This document shows positions 1 to 7,983 of a DNA stretch of 14,943 bases, in pieces. Source of the DNA: Hamiltosporidium magnivora (lineage: Eukaryota > Microsporidia > Dubosqiidae); contig PITI01000306.1 of NCBI GenBank assembly GCA_004325065.1, positions 1 through 14,943 of the forward strand. The letters are read 5' to 3'. The stretch's first letter is position 1, and each line of letters opens with the position of its first letter. Below the pieces are notes generated by a model. The model did not search any database. It was given only the letters and a program-made list of their open reading frames with translations, and was not told the origin of the DNA. Both the position numbers and the translations under genes were made by a program.

Positions 1-65
1 GTGGAAACATCGGGATCACATGATGAAAATCTCCTTCTAACTACCATTCCTTTCTGAGAAAACAA

Positions 66-1053
66 AAAGTTTCTATAAATGATCAAGAACGCATAATTGA
101 AACGACATTAGAAGGCTTTCTATGTCCGAAATTGCCTCGATGTATCGAATAAATTACCAGACTGTTAATAGTATCGTTAGACGATATTAAAAAACCGGCT
201 TAGTATTTGTCGAGAAAAGAGTTAGTGATAGGCGCTCGAAGTTAACTTTGGAAATAAAAGAGAGCCTACAAACCTATGTTGATTTGGAGTGTACAAAAAC
301 CCTGTATGAGCTGGCAGAATAGGTCAAATGTACATTAAATGTCAATGTGTCAACTAGTACAATTGATCGCGCACCAGAAAGTTCCATTAAACTCTAAAGC
401 GCGTAACATTAGCGCCTGAGCGTAGAAATAAACTTTCGACAATTGACTTAAGAACCAATTACGCAACTTGTTTTCGTGAGTTGGAGGTTGATAACGATGA
501 CAAAAACTTTGTCTTTTTAGATGAAGTTAGGTTTGTCGTAGTAACACGTCCCAGCAGATGTCGTCATATGAGAGGTGAGTCTGCATATCTATCTGTAACA
601 GAAGCCCGAAGTAGAAATATTTCAGTAGTCGCGGTAATGAACAAATATGGTATGATATACCATAAGATTCATGAGAGGGCCGTAAATGATGAGGATTTGA
701 AATTATCCATTAAGGAGATTAATGAAAGTTGTCAACCGCAAGGAATTTTGACTCCAATATTTGTAATAGACAATGCGAGAATTCATCAATATCGTGGATT
801 GAATGATGATGAGAAATTGCTTCGTATTCGAATAAAATATCTTCCACCTTAATCTCCATTTCTTGATCCAATTGAGAATGTATTTTCAGTCAGGAAAAAT
901 AAAGTAGTTCGAGGTGGTGCTCGTACTGAGCTTCAGTTGAGAATATCAATTTGTGAAAAATTTAATGAGAAGGAAGAACATTGTGGTTCTTTTTGCCGTA
1001 AAAAGTTAGGTTATTTGCAAAAGGCTGAAGTAGGGCAAGTGATTTTAAAATAA
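66..1053 (+). pseudogene. Decayed IS630/Tc1-mariner DDE transposase
   Basis: The transposase would cut and paste its own element in the nucleus. The N-terminal part reads in two frames. From 66 it gives KVSINDQERIIETTLE, then from 122 a helix-turn-helix-like stretch (SMSEIASMYRINYQTVNSIV), with in-frame stops at 188 (TAA) and 320 (TAG). From about 394 a third frame runs to the TAA at 1051-1053. The catalytic part has the first Asp in FLDEVRF (near 520), the second in FVIDNARIHQ (near 770) and the Glu in LDPIEN (near 875). Counting the stop codon as a residue, 34 residues separate the second Asp and the Glu, the DD34E spacing of Tc1-like/IS630 enzymes. The stop at 850-852 replaces the Tyr expected in the family motif PPYSP. 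At least two frameshifts and three stops make it non-functional. The frame is open upstream of 481, so 481 is not a true start. No terminal inverted repeat was identified, and the left end may lie outside the window. Confidence 0.88.
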
Positions 1054-1100
1054 TAAATCTCATGTACTATTTAAAATTTTATTTTTTAAAAATAATTGTT

Positions 1101-1245
1101 ATATTGATTGCAAGGATTATGATATTAATTGAAACAATTATGATATTGATTGCAAGGATTATGATATTAATTGACAAATTTTGATATTGATCGAAAAATT
1201 CTTATATCGATTGCAAGGATTATGATATTGATCGAAAAACCCTTC
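1101..1245. repeat. 21-bp minisatellite, about seven imperfect copies
   Basis: Units begin at 1101, 1122, 1143, 1164, 1184, 1204 and 1225. The type unit is atattgattgcaaggattat plus a final g. It is identical at 1101 and 1143 and has one change at 1204. The intervening units (1122, 1164) are a second type with aattgaaacaatt or aattgacaaattt in the middle, so the first four copies form two A-B dimers of about 42 bp. The units at 1164 and 1184 are 20 bp long. The array starts about 50 bp after the transposase stop and fades out into related AT-rich sequence to about 1320. On the minus strand the A unit reads as the heptapeptide HNPCNQY, and a relic frame runs through part of the array (see 1159-1726). 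Confidence 0.85.
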
Positions 1246-1726
1246 GCGATGTGATATAATAACCCTTTTATATTGCACAAACAAGCTTGATTCTATTATA
1301 TTCCCATTTTTATATTGATCCGGTTCTTCTTTTTTGGATTTATTTTGATCTTGATCTACTTTTTGGATTCATTTTTCATCTTCCATTTTAGTGTCTTTTT
1401 TTATTGATATCTTCCTTTCCTTTATTTATTTCATCTACATATATTTTTTGCATTATGTTTTCATTTGGTATGTGAACATACTTTAGTTCACCAAGATGGT
1501 CAACCATGCCATTTCTTAACTCGGTTTTTTTTCATTTAAATACCCCCAAAAGATGTCTATTCTTCGCATAATCAAAAACTATTGAGATTTCCTCCGTACA
1601 TCTTATATTTATGAAATCTAACAGAATATTCCAAATATTTATGGCACTTAAAAAATATAACCGGATGAATGCAGAACAAGTAAAAAAAAATATAAAAAAA
1701 TCATGAGTAATAATTGGTAAGGTTTT
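1159..1726 (-). pseudogene. Stop-poor relic reading frame, family unknown
   Basis: On the minus strand one frame is open from 1726 down to a TAA at 1388-1390, with a single internal TGA at 1532-1534. It holds pieces such as FINIRCTEEISIVFDYAKN and MVDHLGELKYVHIPNENIMQ. After a one-base frame change near 1386 it continues as MEDEK, a TGA at 1369-1371, then about 69 open codons rich in Lys, Glu, Asp and Gln (IQKVDQDQNKSKKEEP) to a TAA at 1159-1161, running through the 21-bp repeats. The N-terminal third is strongly hydrophobic. I recognise no family. The run of about 110 codons with one stop is longer than this base composition normally gives, which is the only real argument that it was once coding. 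The 39-codon ATG-initiated segment 1388-1507 could also be read as a small ORF. Confidence 0.3.
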
Positions 1727-1910
1727 TTAAATTTTAATTTATTAAAATATTATCAAAAAAGCATTAAAAAATTTATCAAATTTTTTTTTCAAATAATTTG
1801 CCTTTTTTGATAAATTAATTTTTTTTTTTTAAATTAAATAAATATTTCAAAAATCTAATTCAATTATTTATTTCATGGTCTAGATGCCCCTTTTTATTTC
1901 CAATACACTT

Positions 1911-2235
1911 TTATACATTAATAGCTGTTAAGCTCGTGAAAACGAACTTAATTTTACAATTAACAAAAAAATAAAAACACAGTAAATTATCATCTGAAAC
2001 ATAATTATTTTGCACATAAGAGTTTATCAAATTATTCAGGCTTTTATAACCATTTATAATTCGTTTACTGGTGATTCTAATTCCTTTAAATCCGTATTTT
2101 TGACGGTCCTTGGGTAATTATACATAAAATTTCAAAATATATTTTACTTATCTCATTTTTCTCTATTATGTTTTTATGAGTTTTAAATTTATAGAGTTTC
2201 AACCAATTATTTTTTTGCACAATCCAAATTACCAT
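1911..2235 (-). pseudogene. Possible relic frame, two overlapping minus-strand segments
   Basis: A 49-codon ATG-initiated frame (2235 to 2086) contains WLKLYKFKTHKNIIEKNEI. It overlaps a 68-codon open frame without ATG (2117 to 1911) containing KYGFKGIRITSKRIINGYKS. One frameshift near 2100-2117 would join them. No family is recognised. In DNA this AT-rich a few open runs of this length are expected by chance within 15 kb, so this is a candidate only. The rest of 1727-2650 shows A/T runs and no other structure I can support. Confidence 0.18.
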
Positions 2236-2652
2236 TTATTTTCATCCATTTTGCCTGCTTATCGTTGGTATCCATCTATTCGAAGAACTTTCTTTGTCTG
2301 AAAAAACTTGTTTTTTTAAAGATATATTGTATTGGTACCTAATCTTATAAATTCGTATACATTTTTACCCAAAATTTTTAATTTAATCGAGTATAAAGTT
2401 TACTAAAGCTATTCAAGCAAAATTGAGTTGTGTAATTATTATTGAGAATATAAATATATTACACAGAAGAACGGTAGAAAAGCATCAATCTTATCATACA
2501 TTTTTTTGTAATTGTAAGTTCTTAGAAAGAAATCTTAACAAAGTGATTTAATTTTTTATATAATAAAACTGGTAGAAAAATAAAAAAAACAAATTTATTA
2601 TGTTATTCTCTCTACATATTATAATGTATAAAAAAAATTTACGAATTTTATC

Positions 2653-2811
2653 TTAAATATTTTTTTGAACCAATAGAATCTTTTTAATTGTTTTATGTTC
2701 AGTTCTACTCACTATTTTTGATTGTGCAAATTTTATTAATAAATAAAAAAAGAAATCTCTTAATTGGAGCCTTGTTATTGGTTTCTTGTGGTGTTTTAAC
2801 CAATTAAACAT
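2653..2811 (-). other. Small ORF or relic, 52 codons
   Basis: It starts with ATG at 2811-2809 and stops with TAA at 2653-2655. The frame is also open about 13 codons further upstream. The product is basic and begins MFNWLKHHKKPITRLQLRDF. The segment around its start (plus strand 2793-2811) matches the end of the 67-codon ORF at 3247-3450 (plus strand 3261-3279) at about 15 of 19 bases, giving FNWL in both. The two may be diverged copies of one sequence flanking the 30-bp repeat array. No CCC motif precedes the start. Function unknown; it may be chance. Confidence 0.2.
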
Positions 2812-2926
2812 TTCGAGGTGAGTCTTCGTCGTTTTCGAGACATTTCTGGATTATATTCATGACAACATCTTTTATTTATCAAAATATATGAAAATGCACG
2901 CATGTGTGTTTAAAGAAAATAGATAA

Positions 2927-3225
2927 AGGGGTTTATTTTCATTGTGAGGTTGATTAACTAAATGGTTTATTATGGGATTTTTATTAAAAGGTGCTAATAT
3001 ATAGCGTAGTATGTTAAATGGTGTTAATATAATGCCTAATGTCTTGTGGGTTTTATTTGATAATGTAACGCACCAAAGAGTGTTACTAAATTTATATTAG
3101 GTCAACGGGGTGTTAACATAGATTGTTTATTATTAAAGGGGGTTAGTGATAGGGAGAAATAGAATAGGGTGTTATTTGAAAGTGGAATGAATCAAAGGGT
3201 GTTAATATACATGTATTAAAGCGAG
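2927..3225. repeat. Degenerate 30-bp tandem repeat, about ten units
   Basis: Units starting at 2987, 3017, 3047, 3077, 3107, 3137, 3166 and 3196 share a conserved first half near AGGGTGTTAATATA and a variable second half. Examples are AAGGTGCTAATATA, ATGGTGTTAATATA, AGAGTGTTACTAAA, GGGGTGTTAACATA and AGGGTGTTAATATA. Every unit is 30 bp except that at 3137, which is 29 bp. Two weaker units in the same register start at 2927 and 2957. The spacing is kept far better than the sequence, so the array is old or has a constrained half-unit. The G-rich strand is unusual in this AT-rich context. Read on the minus strand, the conserved half gives ILTPF, ITPY, SLTPF, ILTPF and ILAPF, so a ten-residue peptide repeat is one possible origin, though stops interrupt it. 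Confidence 0.78.
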
Positions 3226-3246
3226 AGTTTACTGATTCCACTCATT

Positions 3247-3450
3247 TCAACTGTTCCAACGTATTAACCAGTTAAAAGTGTAAGTTCCTAACGACTCACC
3301 CTTGGAAAGGCAATAAAATGCACAAGAATAAACGCTGCAGTGTGTAGAATATATTTTGTTAAAATGTGCTTCCACATCATTACTCCAAGTAGCCACTTCA
3401 TTCGTGAAAATCTCTTTTGATTTTTTCGTATAAACACTAGAACAAAACAA
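3247..3450 (-). other. 67-codon ORF, possible fragment of a lost gene
   Basis: The ORF runs from ATG at 3450-3448 to TGA at 3247-3249. Its base composition is less AT-rich than its surroundings, with a fairly balanced residue mix (segments EVATWSNDVEAHFNK and SKGESLGTYTFNWLIRW). No signal peptide, known domain or upstream CCC motif is visible. One base past the stop, another frame (near 3245 to 3150) reads on through the 30-bp repeat with two TPF/TPY units before a stop. The ORF may therefore be the 5' end of a decayed gene whose body was the repeat array. It ends with the FNWL segment shared with the small ORF at 2653-2811. It may equally be a chance ORF. Confidence 0.25.
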
Positions 3451-3847
3451 AGGATATTAATGTTCAAAAGTACTCAAAAATAAATAAATAAATACTATTC
3501 AAGTAAATAAATTATTATATGTTTCTATTTTTATTATACTTGAATCTACGCTCTTTTATCATTGCAGAAACGCGGTGAGTAAGCTAGTTCTTTATAAAAT
3601 ATATATTTCATTATGTTAAAGAATATATTATAAAAATTTCTAAGCAAGTATCACAGTCTTCAAATCATAATGAAAATAAAAATGAAAATTGCCTAGAGAT
3701 ATGTAAAGATTAACAATTATGTAATTGAATGCCATAAATATATACTGGCTGGTCGTTCTAAACAGTATTTTTTTTATTAAATCATTTGAGTTTTTTTATA
3801 ACCATTAGAACAAACTATTATACATGAAGATATAAGAACTTTTTGGT
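3451..3847. other. AT-rich spacer, 3' flank of the LRR gene
   Basis: No gene is visible. On the minus strand an AATAAA at 3778-3773 lies about 70 bases past the stop codon of the LRR gene that ends at 3848 and could serve as its polyadenylation signal. The remainder is A/T-rich sequence. Confidence 0.35.
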
Positions 3848-6208
3848 TTAAAAATTTGATACTTGCAAATTTATTGCCTTTTCCTTCAAAAAATTACCCA
3901 TTTTTTCTGCGTTATGTGCCAAAGTGCTTGTACTAGTTGAAAAATTTCTTAATGAAAAAAAATTTAAAGAACTTTGAAGAGCAATTAAATCTAAACCAGA
4001 CATAGACAATGATAATTTTATCAGTTTTCTAAAATTTTTTAAATATTTAAGATCTTCTATGTGCATTTCAACAAACCATAAATTTAGGACCTTTAATGAA
4101 TTAAAAAATTTGCAATCATTGCCTATTCTGTAAAAATTATTTTCACAGAATTTAGATTCTGAAATATTTAATTCTTCCAACATTTCAAGTTTTTCTATTC
4201 TACATAAATCTTTAGAATTAAGTGTTCCGAACTCATAATGAAGTGTTTTAAGACTTGAATTGCAATGAAAACTTAATTCTGACAAATATCCAGGTGGTAA
4301 CATATGACCAGGTAAATTCAGATATTCTATAAATTTGATTTTACTCAAAAAATTTATGTCTTTAATATTTTCCAACCTTGATCCGTCGAAATCTAATAGT
4401 TTTATATTATTTGACACAAAATCAAGTAAATTTTCGTTCGTGTTTGTCTCAAATGTACATGATTTTATACACAATTTTTCTAGATTTTTAATCCTAAATA
4501 TTCCTATCAAATTAGATCGGGAAACATTCATTTTTACCAGATGAAGTTCGGTTAGAGATTCAAGGCCATTAAAAGAACACACGATTCTATTTTCGCTGTA
4601 TAACAAATTTTTAGTTAGTCGCAATACTTTAATTTCATGATTTCTCAACAGAAAATTATACGATCCTAAATAAAAATTGAATTTTTGCACGTCTAAAAAT
4701 TCCAATCCTTTTAGCCCTTCAATAGCCTTGAAAAGAAAAATTTCCGTTCTATACACCGTTTGATAACCCCTGAGCTTCAAAGTCTTCAAATTTAAAAAAT
4801 ATGTTAAAGAATTACAAAAGTTCGAAGATATTTCATATTTAAAAAACATAATTTCGAAATGCAAAACACTTTGATACAATTTATATCGATCTAACTTATC
4901 TAGAAAGTTTTTTTGGGCTCTAACAGTACAGAAGGTAACTATAATTTTACAAAATTTCGCTTTTTGAAAACAATTCATCCACCAGGTAGGACTTATATCA
5001 ATAGAATTGAAATCAATATATTTTAATGTCGAACTCAAATGGATATGTTCGTCGATTAAATATGTATTTTCGATTGAAGTAACATTGTTTAATTTCAAAC
5101 CTAGAAGTTTTTTTTTCTTAAAGAATAAATCGAGTGTGCATTGAGAAATGGTTGACTCTTTTATGGTAAAGAATTCTATCTGTTCTCCAATATACATACA
5201 AAGTTGATTTAAAAATTCTAATGATATATTTTTAAAATTCGAAATGATAATCGATTTAAAAACCGTGCTAGAAACAATATTAAATTTAAATTTGATATCC
5301 GTAATTTCAAATCCTCGGTAAGCGTCATATATCAATGATTTAATATTTATTTGTGAGAATAGAACATGAAATATATCGCACATATATGCATTTTCTAGGA
5401 CTGTTTCTAAGGCGCAAAAAATCTTAAAATCATTAACTAATATATTTCCATATGGAATATGTTCATTAAATAAATATGAATCGACATAATCATTGACGCT
5501 GTTCATTAAAATTAAATCCCCGTCTTTAATTGCAGATTCAATCATTAGTACATTTAAATATGCTATAATAAATAAATTTTTGATGGAAATATCTATTTTA
5601 GAGAAAAAACAAGATGCAAATACTTTTTCTAAATCGAAATCCCTGTCATTAGATACAGAATTATTTCTTTGCATTAAATTATTAAAAATTATAACTTGAA
5701 GATATTCAAGTAGTCTCTTATTTTCTATTGCCTTGAAACTTGTCAAAATTTGCAAAAAAGATTTAAAATCATAATTAGTCCACTTAGAAGGAATTTCTAT
5801 TATATCATTACATATTCGTAAAAAATACGATAATTCAAAGTTGCATTCAATAATTCCATTTTTGAAAGCGTTTTCTGATGAATTCTGAGATAGAAAGTTG
5901 TCAAAAAGCCCAAAGCAAATAAAATTTTCTTTTTTGTACGTATAAACATGCATTTTTTCGTTTTTAAATTTATAATTAATATCAAAAAATATTTTTATAC
6001 TATCTTTGTAATCTAACTCAGTATTTATATTCATCTCCTTTGTATCTTCTAGAAAGAATAAAATTTCAAAATTTCCATTTCGTTTAAAACTATATGTAAA
6101 TTTATGTGCAAGAGAAGACTCAAATAAAATACAAAAATTCAATATACTAATTAGAATAGAAACCAATTTAATATTAAGATTCGGATTATTTTTGCCATTT
6201 GTAAACAT
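3848..6208 (-). CDS. Secreted leucine-rich repeat protein, 786 aa
   Basis: Function unknown; the sequence indicates a secreted or surface protein that binds partners through LRRs. Residues 1-35 form a signal peptide: basic/polar start, hydrophobic core near residues 13-29 (KLVSILISILNFCILF), likely cleavage after SSLA. Residues 37-52 (FTYSFKRNGNFEILFF) are nearly identical in the paralogue at 12020-14371. Residues 118-178 hold a second conserved block (NFELSYFLR, then ENKRLLEYL). A central block near 407-440 has a Trp-Trp pair followed by KIIV and an AQ..F motif. About eleven LRRs follow, with LxxLxL cores near residues 474, 502, 526, 552, 576, 602, 627, 653, 677, 705 and 729, spaced 24-28. 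No transmembrane segment follows the signal peptide, and there is no anchor or catalytic motif. The start is supported by a CCCC motif 18 bases upstream. There is no intron. The closest relation here is the second LRR gene on the same strand, 5.8 kb away. The 118-178 block is faintly BTB/Skp1-like, but I do not claim it. Confidence 0.9.
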   Translation of the reverse strand: MFTNGKNNPNLNIKLVSILISILNFCILFESSLAHKFTYSFKRNGNFEILFFLEDTKEMNINTELDYKDSIKIFFDINYKFKNEKMHVYTYKKENFICFGLFDNFLSQNSSENAFKNGIIECNFELSYFLRICNDIIEIPSKWTNYDFKSFLQILTSFKAIENKRLLEYLQVIIFNNLMQRNNSVSNDRDFDLEKVFASCFFSKIDISIKNLFIIAYLNVLMIESAIKDGDLILMNSVNDYVDSYLFNEHIPYGNILVNDFKIFCALETVLENAYMCDIFHVLFSQINIKSLIYDAYRGFEITDIKFKFNIVSSTVFKSIIISNFKNISLEFLNQLCMYIGEQIEFFTIKESTISQCTLDLFFKKKKLLGLKLNNVTSIENTYLIDEHIHLSSTLKYIDFNSIDISPTWWMNCFQKAKFCKIIVTFCTVRAQKNFLDKLDRYKLYQSVLHFEIMFFKYEISSNFCNSLTYFLNLKTLKLRGYQTVYRTEIFLFKAIEGLKGLEFLDVQKFNFYLGSYNFLLRNHEIKVLRLTKNLLYSENRIVCSFNGLESLTELHLVKMNVSRSNLIGIFRIKNLEKLCIKSCTFETNTNENLLDFVSNNIKLLDFDGSRLENIKDINFLSKIKFIEYLNLPGHMLPPGYLSELSFHCNSSLKTLHYEFGTLNSKDLCRIEKLEMLEELNISESKFCENNFYRIGNDCKFFNSLKVLNLWFVEMHIEDLKYLKNFRKLIKLSLSMSGLDLIALQSSLNFFSLRNFSTSTSTLAHNAEKMGNFLKEKAINLQVSNF

Positions 6209-6226
6209 ATTGCTTATATTTTCGAA

Positions 6227-6235
6227 GGGGTATGT
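6227..6235 (-). promoter_or_regulatory. CCC-type start-proximal motif (ACATACCCC)
   Basis: On the minus strand ACATACCCC lies 18 bases before the ATG of the LRR gene. The second LRR gene has ACATTCCCACC ten bases before its proposed ATG. Microsporidian genes are known to carry short C-rich (CCC) or G-rich motifs just upstream of the start codon, thought to mark the transcription start or early translation signal. Two paralogues sharing ACAT[A/T]CCC fits that. It could also be retained ancestral sequence without function. Confidence 0.5.
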
Positions 6236-7162
6236 GACATTTAATACATTTTTGAAAAAATTAAATTTCTAAAAATTCTTTTTCTAGGACATGCTGTACT
6301 AACGAATAACCAAAATTAACTAGTAGAAAATGAAAATATTCTAATTTATTTAAATCTGGATTAATAATAATTCTGCCGTTAGAGACTTTTTTTAACTATT
6401 TTTATTCCTTTTCTAAATCAGAAGTTACATTGTGTTTATTTTCAAACAGTTACTATGATTACACCTTCTGAAATATTTTTTTAAACATTTTTGATAATAA
6501 ATTGTTTAAAACATTTTGTTCATTCTCCAATCGCCTCAAAAGAGGTATAGGCTACCTATTCCTCTACCTCAATATCACATAACAAGTTCCTCCGTCGGTA
6601 TTCTTCGTCATTAAGTTCACATTCAAATGCTTTACGTCGTTCAAAGTAATATTTTTTGACTATCTTTTTATGTTCTTTAAACTAAAAGTATGTCTTTATG
6701 TTCATTGATACCTTTAGTCTTTTAAAATAGATCTTATAGTCTATTTTCATAATACCATTCTAGGCAATCAAATAAGAAATTTTATCCTTGGAAAATTTAT
6801 TCCTAAGAAGCGACTCTCTGGCCAATATATTATACTTCTTCTTATTTCTAGTTGTCACTAGGTTATAAATATCGCAAAGGGAATGCTGCTTCAATATGCA
6901 TTTCTTGCCTTTATCTTATCTAAAATATATTTTCCCTGTGTATTATTTTGAGGTTTTATATCAGAAACAATCCAGGTGTCCACTCTAACTTCGAATATTC
7001 GTTTTCAACAATTTCTTAAAAAGAGTGAATCTAAAGTTCTTTAAAAAATATATTTAAACTATTCTCAATCGAAGGCCTTTTGCCTCCAACCCTTTAGCGA
7101 TACCATTAATCTAGTCATCTCTAAACATTCATCTATACTGTTCGCTAAATGATTTATCATCT

Positions 7163-7170
7163 CTCTAGAT
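7163..7170. repeat. Target-site duplication, left copy of CTCTAGAT
   Basis: Direct repeat identical to 7361-7368, immediately outside the MITE. Its perfect conservation suggests the insertion is younger than much of the decay around it. Confidence 0.85.
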
Positions 7171-7360
7171 TAGCGGTTCTTAACCGGGGGTGCGGGAAGG
7201 TATTTTTAAGGATACAACATAAGCCCCTGTCAAAGGCTTAAACTCATACAAAGATAGACAATATGTATATTTTTTAAATAAAAAAACAAATTTGCACAAA
7301 ACCAAAGCACCTTTGAATTGGGGGAGGGGTGCAGGTCACTTAAAAAGTTAAGAACCACTG
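7171..7360. mobile_element. 190-bp hAT-like MITE with 8-bp target duplication
   Basis: The left end reads TAGCGGTTCTTAAC (7171-7184). The right end, on the opposite strand, reads CAGTGGTTCTTAAC (7360-7347). They match at 12 of 14 positions and fit the CAGNGGTTCT ends of hAT transposons (Charlie/Tip100-like branch). Both ends are flanked by the identical 8-mer CTCTAGAT (7163-7170 and 7361-7368). This is the right length for hAT and contains the TCTAGA core typical of that branch. Subterminal G-rich stretches (gggggtgcgggaagg; ggggaggggtgcagg) contrast with the AT-rich surroundings. The interior has no coding capacity, so movement would have needed a transposase from elsewhere. The element interrupts the relic frame at 6520-7630. 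Confidence 0.88.
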
Positions 7361-7368
7361 CTCTAGAT
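7361..7368. repeat. Target-site duplication, right copy of CTCTAGAT
   Basis: Direct repeat identical to 7163-7170, at the right edge of the MITE. Confidence 0.85.
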
Positions 7369-7983
7369 CAATCCCAGTATTGACGCAAATCATCTTTTCC
7401 CAGAATACATTTGATCCCGAAGTTGCTGAGGATTGTTTCATTTTTGCATAAAATTCCTTCATTAATCAGCTTGTAAAGTCACCAACACCACGTAACGAAT
7501 TTATTCCTTCATATATATCAGTGAATGCAATTTTTATGTTCTATTTCGCTAAATAAGTTAGCTGGTTTGCATTTCTAATTTCTTCATTGTTTCTTCTCAT
7601 ATTTATACGCATTTTGTTTAGAATAAGATTATTATGTCTGTAATATGCGTTTATTAGCAGTTGCCGGTTTAGGTGAGGTGCGGCTCTTCAAGCTAATATT
7701 TATTGTATTTTTTTTTAAAAAAATTTAAAGCGTAAAGCATATGTTACTTTAAATTAAATTCCATCAGATTTTTTCAAAGTGAATTACGAATAGCTATAGA
7801 CTTTCTTTGTATTCTTGGCCAGAAATATATTATGTTCTTTACTAAGACAAAATAATTGTATTATCTCGCTTTGAGAAGTGATAAGACAGATGCTGAAATG
7901 GTTTAAAATGATAGTTCGTTGCCTAATTTGCGTGTTAAAATATATATTTAGATATTTTTTGCACCTCGCCCTGTAGAAACAAC

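Larger units (their letters stand above)
6520..7630 (-). pseudogene. Decayed reading frame of about 300 codons, split by a MITE
   Basis: Upstream of the MITE (minus strand, about 7690 to 7369) one frame reads LLINAYYRHNNLILNKMRIN, RRNNEEIRNANQLTYLAK, a stop, DIYEGINSLRGVGDFTS, a stop, then KEFYAKMKQSS and VFWEKMICVNTGI. Beyond the MITE, after a one-base frame change, a single frame continues from 7160 to a TGA at 6520 without any indel (210 codons). It has ten internal stops but open runs of 51 and 41 codons: GIAKGLEAKGLRLRIV, NKKKYNILARESLLRNKFSK, YYFERRKAFECELNDEEYRR. Two of the stops sit where Trp (TGG to TGA or TAG) would be natural (YR*MF, IA*NGI). The early RRNNE...FY...FW pattern faintly recalls the segment before the reverse transcriptase of some non-LTR retrotransposons, but no RT motif is visible and I do not assign a family. 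Confidence 0.5.

Noticed and set aside
481..852. Treating 481-852 as an intact 123-residue gene
   Set aside because: The codon at 481 is TTG, the frame is open further upstream and resumes after the stop at 850-852, and both sides match one transposase.
2927..3225. CRISPR array or telomeric repeat
   Set aside because: The 30-bp units are contiguous, with only the first half conserved and no fixed repeat-plus-spacer pattern. The unit is not a telomere-type short repeat and the organism appears eukaryotic.
5674..5857. BTB/POZ- or Skp1-like domain at residues 118-178 of the first LRR protein
   Set aside because: The hydrophobic spacing is suggestive, but no diagnostic residues are visible and a signal peptide precedes it. 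Not claimed without a profile search.
4335..5985. Short ORFs inside the first LRR gene (4335-4544 +, 5493-5699 +, 5800-5985 -)
   Set aside because: Shadows of the 786-codon gene in other frames.
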